Assembly: GCA_009268125.1 (NCBI GenBank)
Contig: WBOU01000008.1
Span: forward strand, 155,543-219,542
DNA: 64,000 bases
Reading direction: 5' to 3'
Source of the DNA: Chloroflexia bacterium SDU3-3
Lineage (GTDB): Bacteria > Chloroflexota > Chloroflexia > Chloroflexales > Roseiflexaceae
Part shown: positions 51,647 through 59,313 of the stretch, in pieces
Numbering within the stretch: position 1 is the first letter of the stretch
How the letters are laid out: every line of letters starts with the position of its first letter
Notes under the pieces: model-generated
What the model saw: only the letters and a program-made list of their open reading frames with translations
Told to the model about the DNA's origin: nothing
Databases searched by the model: none
Made by a program: the position numbers and the translations under genes

Positions 51647-52087
51647 CTACGATGCGTTTCCAATTGTGCTGGAGGGGGCTGGCTGGCTGGCTGCCGTGCT
51701 GCCTTCAAAGACAAGCCGGATGCGCCGCTCTAGTTCCTCGAACTCAAAAGGTTTGGTCAGATAGTCGTTTGCGCCCACACGCAGGGCCTGCTTTTCAACA
51801 TCGGGCGTCCCAAACGCGGTGATGATGATGACATAGAGTTCTGGGTGGTCGCGCCGAATGGTTTTGGTTAGCTCTAGACCATCCATACGGGGCATGTTCA
51901 TGTCACTGATGACCAAGCTACAGCGATGGAGCGAAAGCTGCTCAAGCGCGGCAACCCCATCGACGGCCTCTAGTACCGAATAGCCTGCGTTGCTCAGAAG
52001 AAATTTGTAGAGCCTTCGGGTCGCTGGGTCATCCTCGACGATCAGCACGTGCCGCTCTACTTCTACTGGACTATTCAGGGGCGTCAT
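51647..52087 (-). CDS. Stand-alone receiver-domain protein
   Basis: This is a single REC domain of 146 residues (phospho-Asp in SLVISDMNMPRMDGLEL, Lys in YLTKPFEFEELE) with a short disordered Ser/Pro/Ala tail. ATG 52087 follows GGAGG; an in-frame upstream ATG has no ribosome-binding site. Without an output domain it acts like CheY or Spo0F, passing phosphate or binding a partner. It lies between the partner-switching genes and the HD-GYP gene and may receive phosphate from the hybrid CheA. Confidence 0.88.
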   Translation of the reverse strand: MTPLNSPVEVERHVLIVEDDPATRRLYKFLLSNAGYSVLEAVDGVAALEQLSLHRCSLVISDMNMPRMDGLELTKTIRRDHPELYVIIITAFGTPDVEKQALRVGANDYLTKPFEFEELERRIRLVFEGSTAASQPAPSSTIGNAS

Positions 52088-52208
52088 GGAAGCCTCCAGT
52101 ATGGCTAAGTTGTGAGATAGAGTATACCCACATCTTACCATATATTAACAATATGGCGAACATAAACCCGAAAATATCAGGGTTTTTGTGAGGACATTGT
52201 CATTCAGT

Positions 52209-52243
52209 CAAAAAAAGCCCCAGGCAGCTGGCTGCCTGGGGCT
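52209..52243 (-). terminator. Terminator of the partner-switching operon
   Basis: A perfect 12-bp stem (agccccaggcag at 52216-52227, complement at 52232-52243) with a 4-base loop is followed on the minus strand by a seven-T run. It lies 225 bases after the STAS stop. Confidence 0.88.
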
Positions 52244-52315
52244 TCTGGGCGATATGCTGCTGGTAGCGGTGGCGCGCAGCAGATAGGGCCTATGCGTTCT
52301 CGTTCGGCAGAACGT

Positions 52316-52344
52316 TTTTACCACCAAGGCTCCAAAACTCCAAG
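52316..52344 (-). repeat. Dispersed 29-base intergenic repeat, copy B (inverted)
   Basis: The minus strand reads cttggagttttggagccttg followed by gtggtaaaa, matching copy A at 37808-37836 at about 25 of 29 positions. Confidence 0.75.
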
Positions 52345-52468
52345 GAACAAATGACCTCAGGTGTCGAACCCACTGCTGCCTGCGTTGCCCGTGTGTTCCC
52401 ATCGCATGCTTTTTGGAGAACGCCTCGGCCCTAGAGCTGCAGAGAGAAGGCGGGATGTGGCGATGCGA

Positions 52469-52798
52469 TCAGCGGTAGGCGGAAAGATCGCGCTCTTCGA
52501 TAGTGGGCATGAATCGCGACATCTCAACCATCTTGAAGATCTTCTGATGGTGCGGGCTGACATGCATCGCAAACAGCTTGTACCCCGACTTGCGCGCCGA
52601 GACCACGAACTTCAGCAGCGCCGAGATGCCCGCCGAGTTGATGAAGGCCACATTATCGAAGTCCAGCACGGTGATAGGGCGCATGTCGGTGCAAGCCGCC
52701 TCGATCGCCGCCGCCGAGATCGCATCGATGCTGGTGGTGCAGATATGGAGCACGACAACGTCGTTAAATTCTTCGCGCCTAATCACTTCTTCCGTCAT
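52469..52798 (-). CDS. STAS-domain anti-sigma factor antagonist (SpoIIAA/RsbV-like)
   Basis: This 109-residue single-domain protein has the RsbV/SpoIIAA core ITVLDFDNVAFINSAGISALLKF, where the second Ser (in NSAGI) is the phosphorylation site of the family. When unphosphorylated, such proteins bind an RsbW-type kinase and release its target. AAGGAC precedes the ATG. Its start overlaps the end of the kinase gene by 20 bases, so the two are translationally coupled, and a SpoIIE-type phosphatase is encoded two genes upstream. Confidence 0.92.
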   Translation of the reverse strand: MTEEVIRREEFNDVVVLHICTTSIDAISAAAIEAACTDMRPITVLDFDNVAFINSAGISALLKFVVSARKSGYKLFAMHVSPHHQKIFKMVEMSRFMPTIEERDLSAYR

Positions 52799-53234
52799 GG
52801 TTGCCGTCCTTGCTGTACAAGTAGAGACGCAGAGTCATGGTGGTGCCGCCGTGCGACGAGTTGACCTCGTAGTCGTCGACCAGGGTCGAGATCAGGTACA
52901 TCCCGAAGCCCCGGTGCATGCCGCTGTCGAGGTTGCCCTCTTCGATCACCCGCCGCGAAAAATCGATCCGCTCGACGCCCTCGCCCTCATCGCTGATCCG
53001 CACTTCGAGCTTCTCGTTGTCGAGCGAAAACATCACCTCGACCAGCTTGTGCGACTGATGCTGGTTGCCATGGTCGATAGCGTTGTTGACCGCCTCGCTC
53101 ACCGCCAGCTTCAGATCTTCTATTCGCTCGGGGGCCAGCCCCACCGCCTCGCCTAGCTCCGCCGCACTCGCCCGCACCACACGTTCAAAGATCGGATTGG
53201 ATGGGATATTGACAAATATTCGTTGCATCGACAT
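52779..53234 (-). CDS. RsbW/SpoIIAB-like anti-sigma factor or serine kinase
   Basis: This is a HATPase-fold kinase that phosphorylates the STAS antagonist and holds a target in partner switching. The 151-residue protein (ATG 53234 after GGAGAG) has the N-box EAVNNAIDHGNQHQ, the G1 box SDEGEGVERID and the G2 region RGFGMYLISTLVDDYEV. The C-terminus overlaps the STAS start. No sigma factor gene is in the window, so the target may be non-sigma, for example a kinase or cyclase, or be encoded elsewhere. Confidence 0.9.
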   Translation of the reverse strand: MSMQRIFVNIPSNPIFERVVRASAAELGEAVGLAPERIEDLKLAVSEAVNNAIDHGNQHQSHKLVEVMFSLDNEKLEVRISDEGEGVERIDFSRRVIEEGNLDSGMHRGFGMYLISTLVDDYEVNSSHGGTTMTLRLYLYSKDGNHDGRSD

Positions 53235-53322
53235 CGAGACTCTCCAAAGCACACAGCAGGTAGCGCTGGGTTTGCTGTTGCTCATGCCGCCGTCGCTACC
53301 GGCAGCACAGGTGGCTATGGTG

Positions 53323-54885
53323 CTAGCCTACTGCCGAGATGCCATGCGCCCGCAGGCGTGGCGTTCGAGTGGCCACCAGTGAACGGTCGCTGCCGGTAAG
53401 GTGATCATAGCGCCGCAGGTACGCTTTGCCAAGCGAGATATTGCCGATCTGCAGGTAGGCCGCCCCTAGGTAGTAGAGCGCCTGGGCGTGCCGCGGGTTG
53501 CGCCGCAGCACTTTTTCGAACAGTGGGATGGCGCGCGCTGGCTCAAGCAGCTCTTTGTAGCAGAGGCCCAGCATGAAGTTGGTCTCGATGTCTTCGGGCC
53601 AGAAGTGCAGCACGTTGGCGAACTCGCGGGCGGCTAGGTCGTGTCGCCCGCGCCGCAGGTACATGTACCCCAGGTCGTAGCGCAGCGAGTGGGCGTCGGG
53701 GGCGAGCTCCACCGCCTTGCGCCACGCCGCGATCGCCCAGTTCTCGTTGCCGAGGTTGGTGTACATAAAGCCAAGCAGGTAGTGCGACTGCGCGTCGCGC
53801 GGCAGCAGCTGTACGGCGCGCTCGAACGCTCGCACCGCCGCTGTGCTCTTGCCCATGTCGTAGAGCAGCTTGCCCATGCTCAGGAACAGCTTGCCATTCC
53901 CGGGGTGCAGCTTGGCGCACTCGAATAGGATCTGGTAGGCCTGGCGCGGGTTCTTCTCCAGTTTGGCGATAGCGCTCATGCGCATCTGGGCGTCGACATA
54001 GAATTTGTTCTGGGGTGGGATGTGCCGATACTCATCCATCGCCAGGTCGAGCTTGCGCGCCCGCGCCAGCAGGTTGCCCAGCATATAGCGCGCGCGCTGC
54101 TCCTGGGGCCGCCACTGCAGCAGGGCGCGGTAGATCCGCTCGGCCTCCTCTTCGTAGCCCTGGGCCTTGAGGTCGTCGCTCAGGCGGTAGTACCACTGCG
54201 CCACCTCGGCCTCGGAGCGGTGCACCAGCACCTCATCCTGCACCTCGGGCGAGATAAAGGTTGGCTCGACCCGCAGCGCCTCGGTGAAGCAGCGCTGGGC
54301 CATCTCGTGCGCGCCATGGCTCTGGTGCATCAGCCCCATGTAGTAGCGCGGCTCGGCGGCCTGGGGGCGGGCCTCGCAGGCCTGCTGGTAGTGGATGTAG
54401 GCGCGGCCCGCGTCGTCGAGCCGCTGGTAGCAACGCCCGAGCGAGAAGTGGGCTTCGTAGAGCGCGGGGTTGTGGTCGAGCGCCTCTTTAAAGGCGGACA
54501 CCGCGCGGTCGAGCTGGCCGCGCGCAGCGAAGGCCACGCCCAGGTTGTAGTGCGCCTCGGCCAGCTGCGGGTCGGTCTGCACCGACTCAAGGTACTCGCG
54601 CAGCGACGCCGCCCAGTCATCCTGAAAGGCCAGCGCGTTACCGATGTAGAGATAGATGATCGCGCGCTCGCGGTCAAATATCTGCGCCTGCTCCTCGCCC
54701 TCGACATAGGCAGCGATCAATGCGGCTTTGAAATGCTCAATGGCATCGGCGTATGACGCTCGCAGGTAGGCGCGAATACCTTGGCTGAACGCCGCGCCAA
54801 GGCGCGTCCCAGCCATAAAGCGCTCGCTCCCTGAGAAGGTATCTAGGTCGAGCGGCATGAAAATGAGTGGTTCGTTAGCCGTCAT
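53323..54885 (-). CDS. TPR-repeat protein in the partner-switching operon
   Basis: I choose ATG 54885 (GGAG 8 bases upstream), giving 520 residues. It consists of about ten tetratricopeptide repeats from residue 30 to 490, for example AEAHYNLGVAFAARGQLDRA, YEAHFSLGRCYQRLDDAGRA and HSLRYDLGYMYLRRGRHDLA. The last repeat region reads AQALYYLGAAYLQIGNISLG. There is no signal peptide or membrane segment, so it is a cytoplasmic scaffold. It sits between the SpoIIE phosphatase and RsbW-like kinase genes, which suggests that it docks or regulates them. Confidence 0.88.
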   Translation of the reverse strand: MTANEPLIFMPLDLDTFSGSERFMAGTRLGAAFSQGIRAYLRASYADAIEHFKAALIAAYVEGEEQAQIFDRERAIIYLYIGNALAFQDDWAASLREYLESVQTDPQLAEAHYNLGVAFAARGQLDRAVSAFKEALDHNPALYEAHFSLGRCYQRLDDAGRAYIHYQQACEARPQAAEPRYYMGLMHQSHGAHEMAQRCFTEALRVEPTFISPEVQDEVLVHRSEAEVAQWYYRLSDDLKAQGYEEEAERIYRALLQWRPQEQRARYMLGNLLARARKLDLAMDEYRHIPPQNKFYVDAQMRMSAIAKLEKNPRQAYQILFECAKLHPGNGKLFLSMGKLLYDMGKSTAAVRAFERAVQLLPRDAQSHYLLGFMYTNLGNENWAIAAWRKAVELAPDAHSLRYDLGYMYLRRGRHDLAAREFANVLHFWPEDIETNFMLGLCYKELLEPARAIPLFEKVLRRNPRHAQALYYLGAAYLQIGNISLGKAYLRRYDHLTGSDRSLVATRTPRLRAHGISAVG

Positions 54886-54956
54886 CGCACACTCCAGACC
54901 GGGCAATAAGAAACAATTGCAGTTAAAATCGTTACACTGAAGGCGCGCCCGGTGCC

Positions 54957-56033
54957 CTACTTGTACTCCTCCAGCACCAGGCGCATCTGGCCATGTAGCT
55001 CCCGCGCGAGCCCCCGCCCAAACTGGGCCTGGGTGCGCCGCACCAGATCTGGTATGATCTCCGCCCACCCCTTCGCAGGCGTATCATCGCTGGGCCAGGG
55101 CAGCTGGGCGATAAACTCGCCCCCCCGCTCGTGCCCGAGCACATCCTTGATCACCAGCCGCAGCTCCTCGCCGAGCCGCGCGCAGCGCCGTCGCACCACC
55201 ACCAGGGTGATATCGTCGGCCTGCATGTTTTCGCTCCACTGCCGCAGCTCCTGCAGCAGCCGCGCGACAATCGCGCGGGGGCGCTGGCCGGCGGTCTCGG
55301 CTAGCACGCGCTGCAGTCGGTCGTCGCCATACATCTCGCCGCTGTGGTTCATCGCCTCCACCACCCCATCGGTGAAGAAGAAGACGGTGTCGCCGTGGTG
55401 CAGCTGGTAGGCCTCCTCGCGGTAGTCGCTCTCGGCATCAACCCCCAGCGGCAGCCCGGTCAGCTCGACCTCGCGGAGCGTCCCGTCGATCACGATCGGG
55501 AAGTTGTGCCCGGCGTTGGCGATCCGCAGCGATCCTGTCTCCAGGTCGAGCAGGGTGTAGAGCATAGTCACCATCCCTTGGGGGATGTCGGCCAGCACCC
55601 CGCGGTTCACCTCGGCCAGCGTGACGCCGGGCTTCATACCCTTGCGTGCCTCGTGGCGGAACACCGTGCGGGCGACAGCCATACGCAGCGCGGCGGGCAG
55701 GCCCTTCCCCGAGACATCGCCGATCATGATGCCGTGGATATGGCCGTCGAAGCTCAGGAAGTCGTAGAGGTCGCCGCCCAGGTCGCGCGCGGGCAGCGAC
55801 ACAGCGCTGATCTCCCAGCCGGGCAGCTGCGGCACCGCCTCAAGCAGCAGGCCCTGCTGGATGTCGCGCGCCAGCAGCAGCTCCTGCTCGATCTCGGCTT
55901 GGCGCTGCGCCTCGGCGGGGGCTGGCTGCTCGGGCTGGGGGCGCTGCCGCCGCATCGGGCCGCTGCCGATATGCCCCAGCAGGCTTGCCCGTGCCGCGCT
56001 GCGCTGTCCCATTTGTTTCGTGCTTATTGGCAT
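54957..56033 (-). CDS. SpoIIE/RsbU-family PP2C-type serine phosphatase
   Basis: The protein dephosphorylates STAS antagonists in partner-switching systems. The 358-residue product has a short N-terminal disordered region and a coiled coil ending in EIEQELLLARDIQQGLLLEAVP, the usual linker to this domain. The phosphatase core follows with ARDLGGDLYDF, GDVSGKGLPAAL, TDGVVEAMN and the metal Asp pair in ADDITLVVV. A C-terminal extension of about 65 residues is unusual. No sensor domain is fused, so control must come from partners such as the neighbouring TPR protein or receivers. Confidence 0.92.
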   Translation of the reverse strand: MPISTKQMGQRSAARASLLGHIGSGPMRRQRPQPEQPAPAEAQRQAEIEQELLLARDIQQGLLLEAVPQLPGWEISAVSLPARDLGGDLYDFLSFDGHIHGIMIGDVSGKGLPAALRMAVARTVFRHEARKGMKPGVTLAEVNRGVLADIPQGMVTMLYTLLDLETGSLRIANAGHNFPIVIDGTLREVELTGLPLGVDAESDYREEAYQLHHGDTVFFFTDGVVEAMNHSGEMYGDDRLQRVLAETAGQRPRAIVARLLQELRQWSENMQADDITLVVVRRRCARLGEELRLVIKDVLGHERGGEFIAQLPWPSDDTPAKGWAEIIPDLVRRTQAQFGRGLARELHGQMRLVLEEYK

Positions 56034-56076
56034 GTGCTACTATAAGAGATAGCAAAAGGGCCTGCCGCCCTTTGTA

Positions 56077-57606
56077 CTACTCGCTGATCTGCCGCGAAAG
56101 CTGTGCAATCTGCCGTTGGCAGGTGTCGTGCAGCCATTGGACTGCCACCCCATCCACCAGAAGGTCGGGTGGGTAGGGCCTGAGCTTCCAGAGCGTGTTG
56201 CGATACTCGCGGAGCGCATGTTCCTTCCGATTTCGGCGCTGGTATGCCTCGGCGAGATAGAAAGAGACGAGCGGGGCTGCCGAGTTGAGGTATCGCGCGC
56301 GTTCAAGCTGGGTGATGGCCTCATCCCACATACCCTGTCGGCTATATAGTATACCAAGCAGCAGGGCTGCTTCGTCGCTCATCGGCGCGATCTCGATCAC
56401 GCGCTGCGCCTCGGCGAGCGCCTGGTCGATCTGCCCTCGGTCGGCGTGGGCGCGTGCGATCAGGGTGATGGCCTCGGCGGCGTAGGGTGCGTGCGGCGGG
56501 ATCTGCCGCAAGATATCCAGAGCCTGCTCGGTCTTGCCCTCCTCGATATAGGCCCGCCCTTGCCTGAGGGCCTCAAGGTCGCTGGGCGCCTGGGCCACGG
56601 TGGGCCTGGGCGCGGCCTTGGGCTTGGGCGCGGCTGGCCGGGGCAGCCGGGGCCGCGCCTGTGGCGCTGGCCGCTGCGCCTCAGGCGCGGGCTGCGGCTT
56701 TGGTGCGGCGGCCGCCCGCTGGGCGGGGCGAGTATCTTTGTAGTAAACGTAGGCCCCCAGAACTTCTCGCGTATGGAACGCCTCGAACATGTTCCACAGC
56801 GTCTCGGAAAACCCGAGGCAGAGCATGCCTCCCTCGGGGAGCTTGCTGTAGAGCTGGTTGAGGAACGCCCGTGACGTGGCCAGCTGGAAGTAGATGATCA
56901 CGTTCTGGCAAAACACGATATCGATCGTGCCCACGCGGTCGGGAAGTGGCTCCAGCAGGTTCAGCCGCTCGAACTGCACCATAGATTGCACCCGGCTGTT
57001 GACCTTCAGTGCGTCGCCGCTCGGCTCGAAATAGCGTTGTAAAAGTGCTGGCTCGACCTGCGAGATCGACCGACCGGCATACAGCCCCTCGCGGGCGATC
57101 TCCAGCGCGACATCGCTCAGGTCGGTTGCCCAGATCTCGACTGGGCGATTGTGAAATGGCAGCGCTTGCAGCGCGGTGATGGCCAGCGAGTATGCCTCTT
57201 CGCCCGTCGAGCAGCCCGCGCTCCAGATCCGGATCGGCTCGCCCTTGGGCTTCTTGCGGTGGAGCTCAGGGATGAGTACCTCTTGAAGTGCCCGGATGTG
57301 GGGCTGGTTGCGAAAGAAGTAGGTCTCGTGGTTGAGCACCAGCTCGGCCAGCCTGCGCAGCTCGTCGCGCTCGGCCCGCAGATTGCGCTCGTAGGCGGTG
57401 TAGCTGCTGCCAGTGGTCTGAAGCCGCTGCGCGACTGCCTGCTCAAGCACCCGCTGACGCGCCGTATCGAGATACACCCCACAAAATATCGCAAGCAGAT
57501 CGCGAAGCCGCTCGAACTCATCGGGTGCAAGCGGGTATCGGGCCACTGCTTGAAGCTGCGCTGCTCGCGCATGGATCGATACAGATTTTTTGATCGGGCG
57601 CGCCAT
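56077..57606 (-). CDS. cheR: CheR chemoreceptor methyltransferase with C-terminal TPRs
   Basis: CheR methylates receptor glutamates using S-adenosylmethionine. The 509-residue product (ATG 57606 after GAGAAAAAC) has the CheR N-terminal helical domain (about 20-95) and the methyltransferase domain (about 100-290: NHETYFFRNQPHI, IWSAGCSTGEEAYSLAI, IDIVFCQNVIIYF). A Pro/Ala-rich linker (about 300-350) and three or four TPRs follow (about 355-490). CheR-TPR fusions are typical of non-flagellar pathways such as Wsp and Frz, where TPRs localise the enzyme. Confidence 0.93.
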   Translation of the reverse strand: MARPIKKSVSIHARAAQLQAVARYPLAPDEFERLRDLLAIFCGVYLDTARQRVLEQAVAQRLQTTGSSYTAYERNLRAERDELRRLAELVLNHETYFFRNQPHIRALQEVLIPELHRKKPKGEPIRIWSAGCSTGEEAYSLAITALQALPFHNRPVEIWATDLSDVALEIAREGLYAGRSISQVEPALLQRYFEPSGDALKVNSRVQSMVQFERLNLLEPLPDRVGTIDIVFCQNVIIYFQLATSRAFLNQLYSKLPEGGMLCLGFSETLWNMFEAFHTREVLGAYVYYKDTRPAQRAAAAPKPQPAPEAQRPAPQARPRLPRPAAPKPKAAPRPTVAQAPSDLEALRQGRAYIEEGKTEQALDILRQIPPHAPYAAEAITLIARAHADRGQIDQALAEAQRVIEIAPMSDEAALLLGILYSRQGMWDEAITQLERARYLNSAAPLVSFYLAEAYQRRNRKEHALREYRNTLWKLRPYPPDLLVDGVAVQWLHDTCQRQIAQLSRQISE

Positions 57607-57706
57607 GTTTTTCTCAGTGTAGAGGGTATTGGTACAGGTGTAAAGTACCTGATTGTACCATTTGTTGGGAGATAGTACTACAACCGGCAGATAATCCCGT
57701 TGAATA

Positions 57707-58858
57707 CTATCTCGGGTCGTTTGCTTCTTTGACAAGCTGTACGAGCCTAGCGGCGATCTGGGCGATCGGCAGGATCTCCGCCGCTGCGCCAAGGTCGATT
57801 GCGGCCTTGGGCATGCCAAAGATCGCGCTGGTGGCCTCATCCTGGGCGATGGTGTGGCCGCCCGCGCGGCGGATCGTCATCATGCCGTAGGCGCCATCGC
57901 GGCCCATTCCCGTGAGCAGCACGCCGATGCAGCGCTGGCCGTAGACAGCGGCGGCGGCCTGCATGGCCACATCGACCGAGGGGCACTGCAGCAGCACCGA
58001 GTTGCGGCTCAGGTGGATGCGGCCATCCTGCTGCAGTAGCAGGTCACGGCGGTCGGGGGCGATCAGCACCACGCCGGGTTTCAGCTCCATTTCCTCCTGG
58101 GCCAGCACCACTGGTAGTCGGCAGTGCAGGGCCAGCCACTCGGCCATGCCGCCGCTGAATCCCTCGGCGATGTGCTGCACCACCACCACCGCCGCGTGCA
58201 AATCGGCTGGCAGTGCGCTGAGGATCTGGTTTACGGCTCGCGGCCCGCCAGTGCTGGCCCCGATCATGATCAGCGGGAAGGTGGCGTGAAAGGCCAGCTT
58301 GGGCGTTGGGGCCGCCTGGATGGGGGTGGGCGCGGGGGCCACGCGGGCGTAGCTCGCGCGGATGGGAGGCGCAGTGGTGGGGGCGGGTGTTTTTGCTGCC
58401 ATAGCTTGGTTGAGCTCTTCGGTCTTGCGGCGCCCGCGCAGATGCCGCACCACCTTCACTCGCGCCAGCAGTTTGACGCGGCGGATGAGGTCGTGGGCCT
58501 GCTTGCCGAGCGCCATCGGATCGTTGCCTGCGGGTTTCTCGACAATATCAAGCGCGCCGGCCCCCAGCATTTTGAAGGTGATGTCTACGTCGTGCTGGGC
58601 CAGCGCGGTAAGCACGAGGATGGGGGTGGGGCAGTAGGCCATCAGGTGCTGGGTGGTGGCCAGGCCATCCATCACCGGCATGCGCACATCCATCGTCACC
58701 ACATCGGGCCGCAGGCGCTCGACCAGTTCGATGGCGATCTGCCCGTTCCAGGCCGTCCCAACAACCTGAATAGCCGGGTCTTGCTCCAGCAAGCCGGTCA
58801 GCACCCGCTGCATCAGCGGAGAATCATCGACGATGACAACGCGAATCTGCCCTGCCAT
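57707..58858 (-). CDS. cheB: CheB receptor methylesterase with receiver domain
   Basis: CheB removes methyl groups from, or deamidates, chemoreceptors when phosphorylated. The 383-residue product has a receiver (about 5-120, phospho-Asp in VVTMDVRMPVMDGL), a Pro/Ala-rich linker, and the esterase domain (about 190-375). The catalytic residues are Ser in IGASTGGPRAV, His in VVQHIAEGFSGG and Asp in LTGMGRDGAYG. Its ATG overlaps the stop of the upstream receiver gene (TAATG), which indicates translational coupling. Confidence 0.95.
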   Translation of the reverse strand: MAGQIRVVIVDDSPLMQRVLTGLLEQDPAIQVVGTAWNGQIAIELVERLRPDVVTMDVRMPVMDGLATTQHLMAYCPTPILVLTALAQHDVDITFKMLGAGALDIVEKPAGNDPMALGKQAHDLIRRVKLLARVKVVRHLRGRRKTEELNQAMAAKTPAPTTAPPIRASYARVAPAPTPIQAAPTPKLAFHATFPLIMIGASTGGPRAVNQILSALPADLHAAVVVVQHIAEGFSGGMAEWLALHCRLPVVLAQEEMELKPGVVLIAPDRRDLLLQQDGRIHLSRNSVLLQCPSVDVAMQAAAAVYGQRCIGVLLTGMGRDGAYGMMTIRRAGGHTIAQDEATSAIFGMPKAAIDLGAAAEILPIAQIAARLVQLVKEANDPR

Positions 58859-59220
58859 TATTGCATCTCAAGGATGAGTTTGACCCGATTGGGCAGGTTC
58901 AGCAGATCGACATCTTTGTTCAGGTAGTCGTCGACCCCGGCTTCGAATGCCGCGTGCTTGTCGTCGCTGGATGTGAGCATGATAATGCGCAGGTCGTCGA
59001 GGGCTGGGTCGTCGCGTAGCCGCCTGCATACCTCGTACCCATCGATCCCTGGCATCTGGACATCGAGCACCATCAGATCTGGTACGGCGGTCGCGATCTT
59101 TTCCAGCGCCTCTTCGCCGCTGTGGGCCAGATCGACCTCGTAGCCATACATCTGCAGACGCATTTTTACGATGTCGGTGACGAGCTTGCTATCATCGACC
59201 ACTAGAATTCTGTCTGCCAT
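58858..59220 (-). CDS. CheY-like single-domain response regulator
   Basis: This 120-residue receiver (VVDDSKLVTDIV, phospho-Asp in LMVLDVQMPGIDGYEV, LTSSDDK) has an unusual end: the conserved Lys position reads YLNKDVDL rather than the usual xxxKPF. The start is ATG 59220 after GGGGGCG. It is placed between cheA and cheB and is likely the pathway's diffusible output or a phosphate sink. Confidence 0.92.
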   Translation of the reverse strand: MADRILVVDDSKLVTDIVKMRLQMYGYEVDLAHSGEEALEKIATAVPDLMVLDVQMPGIDGYEVCRRLRDDPALDDLRIIMLTSSDDKHAAFEAGVDDYLNKDVDLLNLPNRVKLILEMQ

Positions 59221-59313
59221 CGTGCGCCCCCAAGTGTTGTGTAAATAATGAAGCGTGCAGAGCAACGTTCGGCACAGTTTGGAGTGTTGCTCCAATGCTC
59301 AGAGTACTGCGAA

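Larger units (their letters stand above)
52088..52468 (-). other. 381-base gap with terminator, inverted repeat and dispersed repeat
   Basis: No gene is supported. It holds a likely promoter region for the receiver gene, with TATACT at 52121-52126 on the minus strand. An inverted repeat (ccatat / atatgg, 52138-52156), a terminator and one copy of the 29-base dispersed repeat are also present. Confidence 0.65.
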
